Positions 26,071-34,900 are shown, counted from the stretch's first letter. The stretch is 64,000 bases of DNA from Tractidigestivibacter scatoligenes (GCF_001494635.1 NZ_LOJF01000009.1:248001-312000), one strand, 5' to 3'. Numbers and translations: made by a program. The notes: generated from the letters alone by a model not told the origin.

Positions 26071-26919
26071 ATGAGCAAGGCAGACGACATCTTTGTCGAC
26101 ATGTGCACCGATATTCTTGAGAACGGCACCACCACCGAGGGCCAGAAGGTTCGTCCGCACTGGGAGGACGGCACGCCGGCCTACACCATCAAGCGCTTTG
26201 GCGTGTGCAATCGCTACGACCTGCGAGAGGAGTTCCCGGCCATCACGCTGAGGCGCACGGCGCTCAAGAGCTGCATGGACGAGGTCCTCTGGATCTACCA
26301 GCGCAAGTCCAACAACGTCCACGACCTCCACAGCCACATCTGGGACGAGTGGGCAGACGAGACGGGCTCCATTGGCAAGGCGTACGGCTACCAGGTGGGC
26401 AAGGTCTCCCACTACGCCGACGGCGACTATGACCAGATGGACCGCGTTCTCAAGGACCTGCGCGAGAACCCCTACTCGCGCCGCATCATGACCAACCTCT
26501 ACACGTTCTCGGACCTCTCCGAGATGCACCTGTATCCCTGTGCCTATAACGCCATCTACAACGTGACGCAGGAGCCTGGCGAGAGCCGACCCACGCTCAA
26601 CATGCTCCTCGTCCAGCGCAGTCAGGACGTGCTTGCGGCAAATAACTGGAACGTGTGCCAGTACGCCATCCTCCTCATGATGGTGGCGCAGGTCTCCAAC
26701 ATGAACGCGGGCGAGCTTGTGCACATGATCGCCGATGCCCACATCTACGACCGCCACGTGCCCATCATCCGCGAACTCATCTCCCGCCCGCGCCACACGG
26801 CGCCCAAGGTAAGCCTCAACCCCGAGGTCACGGACTTCTACCAGTTCACGACCGATGACCTTATCGTCGAGGACTACGAGTGCGGCCCACAGGTCAAGAA
26901 CATCCCCATCGCCATCTAG
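26071..26919 (+). CDS. thyA: thymidylate synthase
   Basis: Converts dUMP and methylene-THF to dTMP and dihydrofolate, which FolA (27116) then reduces. The 282-residue product has the catalytic cysteine in MHLYPCAYN at about residue 160, flanked by the conserved RRIMTNLY and the QRSQDV phosphate-binding motif, and the C-terminal tail VKNIPIAI. The segment lengths resemble the ThyA subgroup with a short small domain. The ATG is preceded by GGGAGGGAG. It draws on the same methylene-THF pool as the one-carbon block at 49-53 kb. Confidence 0.96.
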   Translation: MSKADDIFVDMCTDILENGTTTEGQKVRPHWEDGTPAYTIKRFGVCNRYDLREEFPAITLRRTALKSCMDEVLWIYQRKSNNVHDLHSHIWDEWADETGSIGKAYGYQVGKVSHYADGDYDQMDRVLKDLRENPYSRRIMTNLYTFSDLSEMHLYPCAYNAIYNVTQEPGESRPTLNMLLVQRSQDVLAANNWNVCQYAILLMMVAQVSNMNAGELVHMIADAHIYDRHVPIIRELISRPRHTAPKVSLNPEVTDFYQFTTDDLIVEDYECGPQVKNIPIAI

Positions 26920-26933
26920 CTGCTGCCCCTATC

Positions 26934-26980
26934 CCGCCGACCCTGCTGGTTCCGCCGCCCCTGCTGGTTCCGCCGGCCCC
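26934..26980 (+). repeat. short 18-bp tandem repeat after thyA
   Basis: The unit CCGCCGNCCCTGCTGGTT is repeated at 26934 and 26952, with a third partial unit at 26970. It starts 15 bases after the thyA stop and runs into the hairpin at 26977-27067. Confidence 0.75.
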
Positions 26981-27067
26981 TCGTTCTTTATCGGAATTTG
27001 AGAATTGATCTTCTCGCCAACTGGGCAAATGCAGGGGCGTTTTCTCAGAAACCGATAAAGAACGGGG
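26977..27067. repeat. long hairpin element, copy 2 of the conserved-loop pair
   Basis: CGTTCTTTATCGG (26982-26994) pairs perfectly with 27052-27064, extended by CCCC/GGGG outside and TGAGAA/TTCTCA inside. The apical loop (about 27005-27041), read on the minus strand, contains CTGCATTTGCCC then AGTTGGCGAGAAG, matching the loop of the 2265-2347 hairpin at 22 of 25 bases while the stems differ completely. It lies between thyA and folA. Confidence 0.8.
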
Positions 27068-27115
27068 AAAGGAAGATGGGGCGGGAACAACTGGGATGAG
27101 AAATTGGAGGTCTCA

Positions 27116-27604
27116 ATGAACGCAATCGTTGCTGTGTGCCGTGACTGGGGCATTGGCTACCAGGGCTCGCTTCTTGTCCACAGCAAGGTCGACATGCACC
27201 GCTTTGTGGAGCTGACCATGGGTGGCACCGTTGTCATGGGGAGAAAGACCCTCGAGAGCTTCCCCGGGGGTCCGCTCAAGGGGAGGAGGAACGTCGTGGT
27301 CACGCACGACCCCGCGGCGCTGCCAGAGGGCGTCGTTGGCGTTGACTCCCCCGCCGCGGCGCTGAAGGCTGTTGCGGCAGATGACCCCAACAGGGTGTGG
27401 CTGATTGGCGGCGAGTCCATCTACCGGGCGCTTCTCGGCCAGTGCACGCACATCTACGTGACCAAGTTCGACGTCGAGAAACCTGCCGATGCTTTCTTTC
27501 CCAACCTGGACGATGACCCCGCGTGGCGCGTCGAGCACGAGGAGGACGCCGGCGTCACCGCAAAGGGCACGCACTTCTCGTTTTTCACGTATGTGAGGGA
27601 ATGA
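27116..27604 (+). CDS. folA: dihydrofolate reductase
   Basis: Reduces dihydrofolate to tetrahydrofolate with NADPH, recycling the product of ThyA. The 162-residue protein starts MNAIVAVCRDWGIGYQG, has the cofactor-binding VVMGRKTLESFPGGPLKGR and WLIGGESIYRALL. The usual Asp of the N-terminal active-site helix is present in VDMHRF. The chosen ATG at 27116 has TTGGAGG upstream, better placed than an in-frame codon 12 bases earlier. Its TGA stop lies inside the left arm of a TGAGACAAAGGGA palindrome. Confidence 0.95.
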   Translation: MNAIVAVCRDWGIGYQGSLLVHSKVDMHRFVELTMGGTVVMGRKTLESFPGGPLKGRRNVVVTHDPAALPEGVVGVDSPAAALKAVAADDPNRVWLIGGESIYRALLGQCTHIYVTKFDVEKPADAFFPNLDDDPAWRVEHEEDAGVTAKGTHFSFFTYVRE

Positions 27605-27631
27605 GACAAAGGGAAACTCCCTTTGTCTCAT
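27601..27631. terminator. TGAGACAAAGGGA palindrome between convergent genes, bidirectional terminator
   Basis: A perfect 14-bp stem (27601-27614 with 27618-27631) with a three-base loop. The left arm contains the folA stop (27602-27604) and the right arm the stop of the convergent lipoprotein gene (27628-27630), so both reading frames end in the same palindrome. A related palindrome occurs at 33110-33140 and 59228-59258. Confidence 0.8.
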
Positions 27632-28323
27632 TGAGTGACGGCCTCCTCGGCGGTGCGGATATCGGTACCGCCATAGAGCGCTGCGTAGAACTCATCAGGA
27701 AGCGGGGTGTCGATGGCCCAGGTGCCGTCATCGCCCTTGGTAAGCGTCAGCGTGGCGTCAGTCGTGGCGCACGTGGCGTCATCGGCATCGAGGCGCTGGT
27801 AGAGAAAGTTAAAGAGCTTGTCCACGAGTGCGGCGCGCCCACCGGAGTCAAGCGTAGATTGCATCTCGTCCGAGAGCATCCAAGCCTCGAAGTCTGACGC
27901 GGCGTTGGTGATGGCGTCTGAGAGCGTTGCGTTGGTAATGCTCACCGTAGCTGTGGCGGTCTTGCCGTCATCGGCCACACTCACGTCTCCCACCTGGTAC
28001 GAGAAGTGCGTAAGCAGGTGCTGGTGGTACTCCTCCGTCTCAACGCCAAACTCGTCGAGCTTGGTGACGGTCGCGTCGTCGCCAAACTGGGGGTCTGGCA
28101 CGCCATCGTCCTTGGGCTTCTCGTCGTCCTTCTTGTCGTCATCGTCCTTAGGGTGGGCGAGGGCATCGTAGCCGTCCATGAACTGTGTCACGGTCTCTGT
28201 GACCTTCTCGGTATCGCTCTTGCAGGCAGAAAGTGAGAAGACAACGACCACGGCAAGGACAAGGACACCCAGGAACGAGAGCGCCTGGGCAAGCTGATGG
28301 CGACGACGAGACGAGAAACGCAT
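27628..28323 (-). CDS. putative lipoprotein with acidic linker
   Basis: A 231-residue exported protein of unknown function. The N terminus has a basic start (RFSSRRRHQ), a hydrophobic core (FLGVLVLAVVVVFSL) and a lipobox ending in SLSAC, so a lipid anchor is predicted. After a short helix a low-complexity Asp/Lys linker (KDDDDKKDDEKPKDD) leads to a domain of about 150 residues that resembles the DUF4878/SnoaL-like secreted group only in outline. AAGGAG precedes the ATG. Its stop codon is supplied by the shared palindrome with folA. Confidence 0.75.
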   Translation of the reverse strand: MRFSSRRRHQLAQALSFLGVLVLAVVVVFSLSACKSDTEKVTETVTQFMDGYDALAHPKDDDDKKDDEKPKDDGVPDPQFGDDATVTKLDEFGVETEEYHQHLLTHFSYQVGDVSVADDGKTATATVSITNATLSDAITNAASDFEAWMLSDEMQSTLDSGGRAALVDKLFNFLYQRLDADDATCATTDATLTLTKGDDGTWAIDTPLPDEFYAALYGGTDIRTAEEAVTQ

Positions 28324-28408
28324 GGATAACTCCTTGCGATGCACGAGCGGGATCTACCTGAAAGTAACCAATCAAGCTTAGACGAAACAGGCCTCTCCTG
28401 CACAGAAA

Positions 28409-28436
28409 GAGGCACCCGGCTTGCACCGGATGCCTC
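28409..28436 (-). terminator. terminator after the phosphotransferase gene
   Basis: GAGGCA-CCGG with CCGG-TGCCTC forms a stem with one mismatch around GCTTGCA-type loop bases; on the minus strand TTTCTGT follows. It lies 33 bases after the stop of the gene ending at 28469. Confidence 0.6.
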
Positions 28437-28468
28437 GATCAAACGAGATGGCAAGAAGGTCGAACGGC

Positions 28469-29242
28469 CTACTCGTAGTCGCTGGCCATGTCGATCCAGC
28501 CCTTGAGGAACTCCTCGTTGCCCTTACGGCCGCGCGAGAGCTCTGCGGCAGCGACGACGGGCAGCCAGTACATAATCTTCTGCTTGGGGACATCGGCAGA
28601 CTTGGAGTAGACGTCAAGGTACTTGTCGGCAGCCTCGGGGAACTCAAGCTTGAGCAGCATGTAGGTCATGGCTGCATCCGCCTCAGGCAGGCCAACCGTC
28701 ACGTGAGTCCAGTCGCAGACGAACGGCTCGCCCTCGCCAACCACAATGTTCGTGGGGTTGAAGTCGCCATGGCAGATCGCCGTGCCGCGCTTCATGCGGT
28801 CCGCGCGCATCTGAAGATCGTAGCGGGCGGAGGGGTCCATCCCCTTGACGCGAGAGATCATGCGGACGAGCTTGTCGCCCTGCGCGTTGAGCGCCTTGGG
28901 CGCGGGGGTCTTCTGAACCTTGATCTGCAGGTCCACGAAGAACTTGAGGAGCTCGTCGAACTTGGGCGTGCCCTTGGCCTCGTCCATCATCTCGTGGAGG
29001 GTCTTGCCGGGGACGTACTTCATCGCGAGCGCCCAAGAACCGTCCTCGACCTGCGAGACCTCGAGCACCTGCGGCGTGTTGAGCCCCTCAGCCTGCTCCA
29101 TGCGGGCAAGGTTGAGAGCCTCGCGAAACACGTCGACGGCGGGCTTCGTGGGGACGAAGACCTTCACCGTGCGGTCTCCGTCGTGATAGACGACCTTGTT
29201 GTGCCTGCGGACAATCTCGACCTTATCATCGGAAAGCTTCAT
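28469..29242 (-). CDS. aminoglycoside/choline-kinase-like phosphotransferase
   Basis: A 257-residue protein with the APH/ChoK kinase fold. The N-lobe has VVYHDGDRTVKVFV with the nucleotide-binding lysine, and the C-lobe has the catalytic loop CHGDFNPTNIVV (the Asp is the catalytic base) and the metal-binding CDWTHV. Such proteins phosphorylate small molecules such as choline, sugars or antibiotics; nothing here indicates drug resistance specifically. The ATG at 29242 has AGGAGGAAGC upstream. It begins 31 bases after the adhE stop, so it is probably cotranscribed with adhE. Confidence 0.83.
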   Translation of the reverse strand: MKLSDDKVEIVRRHNKVVYHDGDRTVKVFVPTKPAVDVFREALNLARMEQAEGLNTPQVLEVSQVEDGSWALAMKYVPGKTLHEMMDEAKGTPKFDELLKFFVDLQIKVQKTPAPKALNAQGDKLVRMISRVKGMDPSARYDLQMRADRMKRGTAICHGDFNPTNIVVGEGEPFVCDWTHVTVGLPEADAAMTYMLLKLEFPEAADKYLDVYSKSADVPKQKIMYWLPVVAAAELSRGRKGNEEFLKGWIDMASDYE

Positions 29243-29273
29243 GCTTCCTCCTATCAAGCGTGGCCTCTGGACG

Positions 29274-31964
29274 TTACTCTTCTGCGGACTCCGCCTGACC
29301 GGCGTGGTCGGTCTTCTCGATCTCGCGGATCTCCAGGCCCTCGTCCTCGTAGGACGTGGCGGGACGGCCGTAGTAGGCGTCCAGGTACAGGCTCCTGATC
29401 TCGGCCACGAGCGGGTAACGGGGGTTGGCGCCGGTGCACTGGTCGTTGAAGGCGTTGAGGCTCATCTCGTCCAGGGTGTCGAGGAAGTACTTCTCGTCCA
29501 CGCCGTACTCGGCGATGGTCTTCTTGACGCCGATGAAGTCCTTGAGCTTCTCGATGCCGTCCATGAAGCGCTCGAACACCACGTCGTCGGAATCGGCGGC
29601 AGTGCCAAAGCCGCAGAAGCGGCCCATCTCGGCATAGCGGGCCTTTGCGTGGGGATACTCGTACTGGGAGAACGTGCCCATGCGGGTCGGGCGCTCGGCG
29701 GCGTTGTAGCGCGCCACGCGAGTAAGGATGACGGCGTTGGCCCAGCCGTGCGGGATGTGGTGATAGGCACCCAGCTTGTGGGCCATGGAGTGGTTGAGGC
29801 CGAGGAAGGCGTTGGCGAACGCCATGCCGGCGAGGCAGGAGGCGTTGGCCATGTGGTCGCGGGCCTCGACGTTCGTGGGCTCGGAGTAGGCCGTGGGCAG
29901 CCAGTCAAAGACGAGCTTCGCGGCCTTGAGGGCGATGGCGTCCGTGTAGTCGGATGCCATGATCGAGACGTAGGCCTCCATCGCGTGGGTGAGGACGTCG
30001 ATGCCGGAGGCGGAGGTGAGGCCCTTGGGCTGCGTCATCATGTTGTCGGTGTCGACGATGGACATGGTGGGCATGAGCTCGTAGTCCGTGATGGGCCACT
30101 TGATGCCGGTGTTCGCGTCCGTGATGATGGCGAACGGGGTGACCTCAGAGCCGGTACCGGAGGACGTGGGGATGGCGACGAACTTTGCCTTCTGGCCCAT
30201 GGGCTTGAAGCGGTAGACGCGCTTGCGGATGTCCATGAAGTCGACGGCCATGTCGTCGAACTTCTCCTCCGGGTGCTCGTACATGGTCCACATGATCTTG
30301 CCGGCGTCCATTGCGGAGCCACCGCCGATGGCAATGATCACGTCGGGGTTGAAGGCGCGGAGAAGCTCCTCGCCCTTCTCGGCATCCTGGAGCTTGGGGT
30401 CAGGCGAGATGGACCAGAAGCTGGAGTGGGTGATGCCCATCTCGTCCAGCGGGCCCTCAATCTTCTTGGTGAAGCCGGAGGTGTAGAGGAAGGAGTCCGT
30501 GACGATGAAGGCGCGCTTGCAGCCGTAGACCTCCTTGAGCTCGCGGAGGGCAACGGGCATGCAGCCCTTCTTGAAGTAGACCTTCTCGGGAGTCCTGAAC
30601 CAAAGCATGTTCTCGCGCCTCTCTGCGACCGACTTGATGTTGAGCAGCTGGTGGATATCGAGGTTGCCAGAGAACGAGTTGCCGCCCCAGGAGCCGCAGC
30701 CAAGCGTAAGCGACGGGGCAAGCTCGAAGTTGTAGATGTCGCCAATTCCGCCGAGGGAGGCCGGGGTGTTGATCAGGATACGGCAGGTCTTCATGGCCTC
30801 GGAGTGCTTGTCGACCTTCTCGGTCTCACGGGTGTCGATGAAGAGCGAGGAGGTGTGGCCGTAGCCGCCGTCAGCGATGAGACGGGACGCCTTGGCGAGG
30901 GCATCATCGAAGTCCGTAGCGCGGTACATACCGAGGATGGTGGTCAGCTTCTCGTGCGCCCAGGGGTTGGAGGGCTCGACGGACTCGGTCTCGCCAATGA
31001 GGATCTTGGTCCAGGCGGGAACCTCGATGCCTGCAGCCTCCGCGATTCTGGTGGCAGGCTGGCCAACCATCTTGGCGTTGACGCCACCGTTCACGATAAC
31101 GGTGTTGCCGACCTTGTCGGCCTCCTCGTCGTTGAGGAAGTAGGCGCCGCGCTTCTGGAACTCAGCCTTGACCGCGTCATACACGCCGTCGAGAACGATT
31201 ACGTTCTGCTCGGTAGCACAGATCATGCCGTTGTCGAAGGTCTTGGAATGCATGATGGAGTTGACGGCCTCGATGACGTCTGCGGTGTCGTCGATGATGG
31301 CGGGGTTGTTGCCCGGGCCAACGCCCAGGGCAGGGGTGCCGGAGCTGTATGCGGCGTTGACCATGCCGGGGCCGCCCGTCGCGAGGATGATGTCGGCCTC
31401 CTGCATGAGCGTGTTGGTAAGCTCGATGGAGGGTGTGTCGATCCAGTCGATGATGCCCTTGGGGCAGCCCGCGGCCTCGGCGGCGTCACGGACGACGCGT
31501 GCGGCCTCCGACGTGCACTTCTTGGCACGCGGGTGCGGGGAGATGATGATGGCGTTCCTCGTCTTGAGGCAAATCAGCGTCTTGAAGATGGCCGTCGACG
31601 TGGGGTTGGTGGTGGGGATGACGGCAGCCACGACACCGAGGGGCTCGGCGATCTTCTTCATGCCAAAGGCACGATCGTCCTCGATGACGCCGCAGGTCTT
31701 GGTGTCCTTGTACTTGTTGTAGACAAACTCGGCGGCGTAGTGGTTCTTGACGACCTTGTCCTCCATCACGCCGTAGCCGGTCTCCTCGTAGGCCATCTGG
31801 GCGAGAGGAATGCGGGCCTTGTTCGCTGCAATGGCGGCGGCATAGAAAATCTTGTCCACCTGCTCCTGCGTGAACTTTGCGAACTCTGCCTGGGCTTCGC
31901 GCATCGTCTTCAGATGCGCCTCCAGCGTCTCCACGCTATCGATGACCGAAGCATTCTGTGCCAT
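29274..31964 (-). CDS. adhE: bifunctional acetaldehyde-CoA/alcohol dehydrogenase
   Basis: Reduces acetyl-CoA to acetaldehyde and then ethanol, reoxidising two NADH in fermentation. The 896-residue chain has an N-terminal aldehyde dehydrogenase domain (about 1-440) with the catalytic cysteine in GMICATEQNVIV, a linker, and an iron-dependent alcohol dehydrogenase domain from about 460 with GGGSAMDAGKIMW, HAMEAYVS, HSMAHKLGAYHHIPHGWANA supplying the metal-binding His residues. Full length and motif order match spirosome-forming AdhE. The ATG has GGAGGTAAC upstream. The leader of about 150 bases holds a candidate TATGAT -10. Confidence 0.97.
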   Translation of the reverse strand: MAQNASVIDSVETLEAHLKTMREAQAEFAKFTQEQVDKIFYAAAIAANKARIPLAQMAYEETGYGVMEDKVVKNHYAAEFVYNKYKDTKTCGVIEDDRAFGMKKIAEPLGVVAAVIPTTNPTSTAIFKTLICLKTRNAIIISPHPRAKKCTSEAARVVRDAAEAAGCPKGIIDWIDTPSIELTNTLMQEADIILATGGPGMVNAAYSSGTPALGVGPGNNPAIIDDTADVIEAVNSIMHSKTFDNGMICATEQNVIVLDGVYDAVKAEFQKRGAYFLNDEEADKVGNTVIVNGGVNAKMVGQPATRIAEAAGIEVPAWTKILIGETESVEPSNPWAHEKLTTILGMYRATDFDDALAKASRLIADGGYGHTSSLFIDTRETEKVDKHSEAMKTCRILINTPASLGGIGDIYNFELAPSLTLGCGSWGGNSFSGNLDIHQLLNIKSVAERRENMLWFRTPEKVYFKKGCMPVALRELKEVYGCKRAFIVTDSFLYTSGFTKKIEGPLDEMGITHSSFWSISPDPKLQDAEKGEELLRAFNPDVIIAIGGGSAMDAGKIMWTMYEHPEEKFDDMAVDFMDIRKRVYRFKPMGQKAKFVAIPTSSGTGSEVTPFAIITDANTGIKWPITDYELMPTMSIVDTDNMMTQPKGLTSASGIDVLTHAMEAYVSIMASDYTDAIALKAAKLVFDWLPTAYSEPTNVEARDHMANASCLAGMAFANAFLGLNHSMAHKLGAYHHIPHGWANAVILTRVARYNAAERPTRMGTFSQYEYPHAKARYAEMGRFCGFGTAADSDDVVFERFMDGIEKLKDFIGVKKTIAEYGVDEKYFLDTLDEMSLNAFNDQCTGANPRYPLVAEIRSLYLDAYYGRPATSYEDEGLEIREIEKTDHAGQAESAEE

Positions 31965-32416
31965 GTTACCTCCATATCCCCGGTCGGCAGACCCTGAGGC
32001 CAGCCGAACTTAACAGCAGACCGAACAAGAGAGCGAGGTAGTACCGATGAAGCGCAGCGCCCAGGGGACATGGTTGCCCGCGTGGGCTGCCGGAGACGCC
32101 AGGAAACTACCCTGGTGCCATTCGACGGCATAATCATACCGCTTACGGTCGATTGTGCATATAGAAGAACGCTTCGTTTATCGGCATGTTTCTAAACGTG
32201 TTTGGGGCACGGGAAATCCGGCACTGGAGCTGAGAAAGATTGCCTTGCGGCGAGAAATTGGCGCCGGAGTGGCGACTTTGTGCGAGGTTGCTGCGCAAAC
32301 GAGCCCTCGGGCGCCAAAACGACGCCGGAGCAGCGGCTTCGTGCGGGGTTGCTTCCAAAACGCCCTTTCGGGCACCAAATTCTCGCCGAAAGTAGCATTC
32401 CTGCAGCTAGAAGCGC
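31965..32416. other. 452-bp gap: adhE leader and 61-bp repeat locus
   Basis: The part nearest adhE contains a weak minus-strand promoter candidate (TATGAT near 32132 in reverse orientation). The remainder from 32248 consists of the 61-bp tandem repeat described separately. No gene is supported. Confidence 0.6.
32248..32388. repeat. 61-bp tandem repeat, locus A
   Basis: Unit borders GGCG(AG/CC) occur at 32249, 32310 and 32371, exactly 61 bases apart. Each unit contains CGCCGGAG, then TTCGTGCG or TTTGTGCG, GGTTGCT and a CCCTTTCGGG-type block. The left end GGCGAGAAATTGGCGCC and the right end GGCACCAAATTCTCGCC are inverted copies with two mismatches. The same unit with the same period occurs at 44662-44850. 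Confidence 0.85.
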
Positions 32417-33052
32417 TTACGACAGGCGCTCGCGAAGCCGCTGCTCCAGCCGGGCCACTTGCGCCATGGAATCATCTGGGGTGCAGGTGATGCGGCGCCA
32501 CGAGCCCTCCCCCACCAGCCGCACGTCGACCAGCGGGCCAAAACCGTTCTCAAGTGTGCGAGAAGCAATCTCGTACGAGGGGTCCGAGCGCAGCCCTGGG
32601 TACGCGACGCGCTCGACGCGCGGATGGCATACGAGGTAGCTCGCCACCACCTGTGCCGCATCGGAAGACGCACGCCACATGCGGGTGCGCTGCTCGAGCA
32701 GCGCCAACTCTGGGTCTCCGGCCTCGCGACCCGCCGAGAGGAGCCCGCGTGCCGCATCCGCAATGCCCTGCTCACCTCTCGCTACCCATACCAGCATTTC
32801 GCCCTCATCAGCAGCAGGCGCAAAGGCAACGTCTGCACCAAGCCTCACGGCAGCGCAAGCCGCTCCTACAAGCGAGAGGTCACAGGCTACAGCTATGCCC
32901 TGCTCGTGTGCAGCGGCAGCAAGGCCCCGTACGTCCGCACATGCTACGGGCACGCCTACCAGCGGCTCGATGGGCGCTGAGAAGCCCTTGGCCAGGGCCC
33001 CCTCAAGCTCATCCTTGGACACAACCCGCAGAACGCTGCCTCGCTTGGCCAT
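32417..33052 (-). CDS. degenerate cystathionine-synthase/lyase-like protein without PLP lysine
   Basis: A 211-residue protein whose second half (LEQRTRMWRASSDAAQVVASYL, then HPRVERVAYPGLRSDPSYE and NGFGPLVDVRL) follows the C-terminal domain of Cys/Met-metabolism PLP enzymes such as MetB. The preceding region keeps the PLP-ring aspartate context (IAVACDLS for VVDNT) and LGAD, but the lysine segment that should read like SATKYL is replaced by APAADEGEML. Without the Schiff-base lysine and most of the N-terminal domain it cannot be a normal PLP enzyme. ATG 33052 has GGGAG upstream. It follows thrS on the same strand, separated by two hairpins. Confidence 0.6.
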   Translation of the reverse strand: MAKRGSVLRVVSKDELEGALAKGFSAPIEPLVGVPVACADVRGLAAAAHEQGIAVACDLSLVGAACAAVRLGADVAFAPAADEGEMLVWVARGEQGIADAARGLLSAGREAGDPELALLEQRTRMWRASSDAAQVVASYLVCHPRVERVAYPGLRSDPSYEIASRTLENGFGPLVDVRLVGEGSWRRITCTPDDSMAQVARLEQRLRERLS

Positions 33053-33071
33053 AACTACTCCCAACAAGAAA

Positions 33072-33140
33072 GCGGCGGGACAGCCAGCCGAGGCCGCCCC
33101 GCCGCACACATGAGACAAAGGGACTGTCCCTTTGTCTCAT
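33072..33140 (-). terminator. two consecutive hairpins at the thrS 3' end
   Basis: The first hairpin is the palindrome ATGAGACAAAGGGAC (33110-33124) paired perfectly with 33126-33140; its right arm supplies the thrS stop codon (33137-33139). The second is GCGGCGGG (33072-33079) paired with CCCGCCGC (33098-33105). Neither is followed by a good T-run, but together they should reduce read-through into the next gene. Confidence 0.65.
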
Positions 33141-34900
33141 CGACGCTCGCGAATCTCCTCGGTGACGTCGGCGATGAACTCGTCGAGGTCACGCTGGGTG
33201 GTCTCGTTGGAGCGGTCGCGCACGGAGATGTTGCCAGCCTCGGCCTCCTTCTCGCCAAGGATCAGCATGTATGGGACGCGATCGATGGAGCGGGCCTCGC
33301 GAATCTTGTAGCCGATCTTCTCGTCACGCTCGTCGACCTTCACGCGCACGCCGGCGTCGCGCAGCTTCTGCGCAACCTCGTTCGCGTAGTCGCGGGTCTT
33401 CTCGGAGACGGGGAGCACCTTGACCTGGCAGGGCGAGAGCCACGTGGGGAACTTGCCCGCGTACTGCTCGATGAGCATGCCGATGAAGCGCTCGAACGAG
33501 CCAAAGCCTGCGCGGTGGATCATGATGGGCTGCTTCTTGGAGCCGTCCTTGTCGGTGTACTCGAGCTGGAAGTTGTGCGGGAGCTGGAAGTCCAGCTGGA
33601 TGGTGCCGCACTGCCACTCGCGGCCCAGGCAGTCCTGCAGGTGGAAGTCAATCTTGGGACCGTAGAAGGCACCGTCGCCGGGGTTGAGCTTGTAGTCGAC
33701 GTGCATGGCGTCGAGGGCGTCCTTCAGGCCCTGCTCGGCGCGCTCCCAGTCCTCGTCGGAGCCCATGGAGTTCTCGGGGCGCGTGGAGAGCTCGACGCGG
33801 TATGGGAAGCCAAACTGCGCATAGTAGGCAGTGATGAGGTGCGCAACGTCCGTGACCTGTTCGGTGATCTGGTCCGGGCGGATGAAGAGGTGAGCGTCGT
33901 CCTGCTGGAACTCGCGAACGCGGAAGAGGCCATGGAGGGCGCCCTTGAGCTCGTGGCGGTGGTCGATGCCGGCCTCGGCGAGCTTCAGGGGCAGGTCACG
34001 GTAGCTGCGCGGCTTGCTCTTGTAGATGAGGCAGGCACCCGGGCAGTTCATGGGCTTGATCGCGTAGTCCTCGTCGTCGATCTTGGTGGTGTACATGTTC
34101 TCTTTGTAGTGGTCCCAGTGGCCCGAGGTCTCCCACAGGCTGCGGGACAGGATGATCGGCGTCTGGACCTGGTCGTAGCCGTACTTGTCCTGCATCTCCT
34201 GCCAGTACTGCATGAGAGAGTTGCGGATGCGCATGCCGTTGGGCAGCCAGAACGGGAAGCCAGGACCAGCCTCGTTCATCATGAAGATCTCCATCTCCTG
34301 GCCGATCTTCCTGTGGTCGCGCTTCTCCGCCTCCTCGCGCATGTGCTCCCACTGCGCAAGCTCATCCTTGCTGCGGAAGGCGACGCCATTGATGCGGGTG
34401 AGCATCTTGTTGTCCTTGTCGCCCTTCCAATATGCGCCAGAGACGCCAGTGAGCTTGAAGGCCTTGAGCGCCTTGGTGTAGAGGATGTGGGGGCCAACGC
34501 ACATGTCGACGTACTCGCCCTGCTTGTAGAAGGTGATGCGGGCATCCTCGGGAAGGTCGCCGATGTGCTCTACCTTGTACTTCTCGCCACGCTCCTGCAT
34601 GTGGGCAATGGCCTCGGCGCGGGGCAGCTCGTAGGTCTCAAACTTGAGGTTCTCCTTGCAGATCTTGGCCATCTCAGCCTCAATCTTGGGGAAGTCCTCC
34701 TCGGAGATCTTGGTGCCCTCGGGCAGGTCGATGTCGTAGTAGAAGCCGTTCTCGGTTGCGGGGCCAAAGGCGAAGTCCGCCTCGGGGTACAGGCGCTTGA
34801 TGGCCTGGGCCATGATGTGCGCCGCGGAGTGGCGCACGACGTGCAGCTCCTGGTCCTCGGGGCACTCGTCCACGTGACCGTCGTTGTAGAGAACCTTCAT
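33137..34900 (-). CDS. thrS: threonyl-tRNA synthetase
   Basis: Charges tRNA-Thr. The 587-residue protein has the second editing domain with HSAAHIMAQA at about residues 24-33 and CVGPHI, and the class II catalytic core with motif 2 (FRVREFQQDDAH) and motif 3 (HRAGFGSFERFIG), followed by the anticodon-binding domain (VKVLPVSEKTRDYA). The N-terminal TGS domain of long ThrS forms is missing; the start ATG 34900 has GAGG upstream and the frame above it has no homology, so this is a natural short form. No T-box leader was recognised. The stop codon lies in a TGAGACAAAGGGA palindrome. Confidence 0.96.
   Translation of the reverse strand: MKVLYNDGHVDECPEDQELHVVRHSAAHIMAQAIKRLYPEADFAFGPATENGFYYDIDLPEGTKISEEDFPKIEAEMAKICKENLKFETYELPRAEAIAHMQERGEKYKVEHIGDLPEDARITFYKQGEYVDMCVGPHILYTKALKAFKLTGVSGAYWKGDKDNKMLTRINGVAFRSKDELAQWEHMREEAEKRDHRKIGQEMEIFMMNEAGPGFPFWLPNGMRIRNSLMQYWQEMQDKYGYDQVQTPIILSRSLWETSGHWDHYKENMYTTKIDDEDYAIKPMNCPGACLIYKSKPRSYRDLPLKLAEAGIDHRHELKGALHGLFRVREFQQDDAHLFIRPDQITEQVTDVAHLITAYYAQFGFPYRVELSTRPENSMGSDEDWERAEQGLKDALDAMHVDYKLNPGDGAFYGPKIDFHLQDCLGREWQCGTIQLDFQLPHNFQLEYTDKDGSKKQPIMIHRAGFGSFERFIGMLIEQYAGKFPTWLSPCQVKVLPVSEKTRDYANEVAQKLRDAGVRVKVDERDEKIGYKIREARSIDRVPYMLILGEKEAEAGNISVRDRSNETTQRDLDEFIADVTEEIRERR

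Noticed and set aside
29196-31997. A plus-strand open frame of 933 codons antisense to adhE
   Set aside because: It is a high-GC shadow of adhE: a valine/leucine-rich translation with no motif, whereas the minus strand encodes a full AdhE with all active-site blocks.
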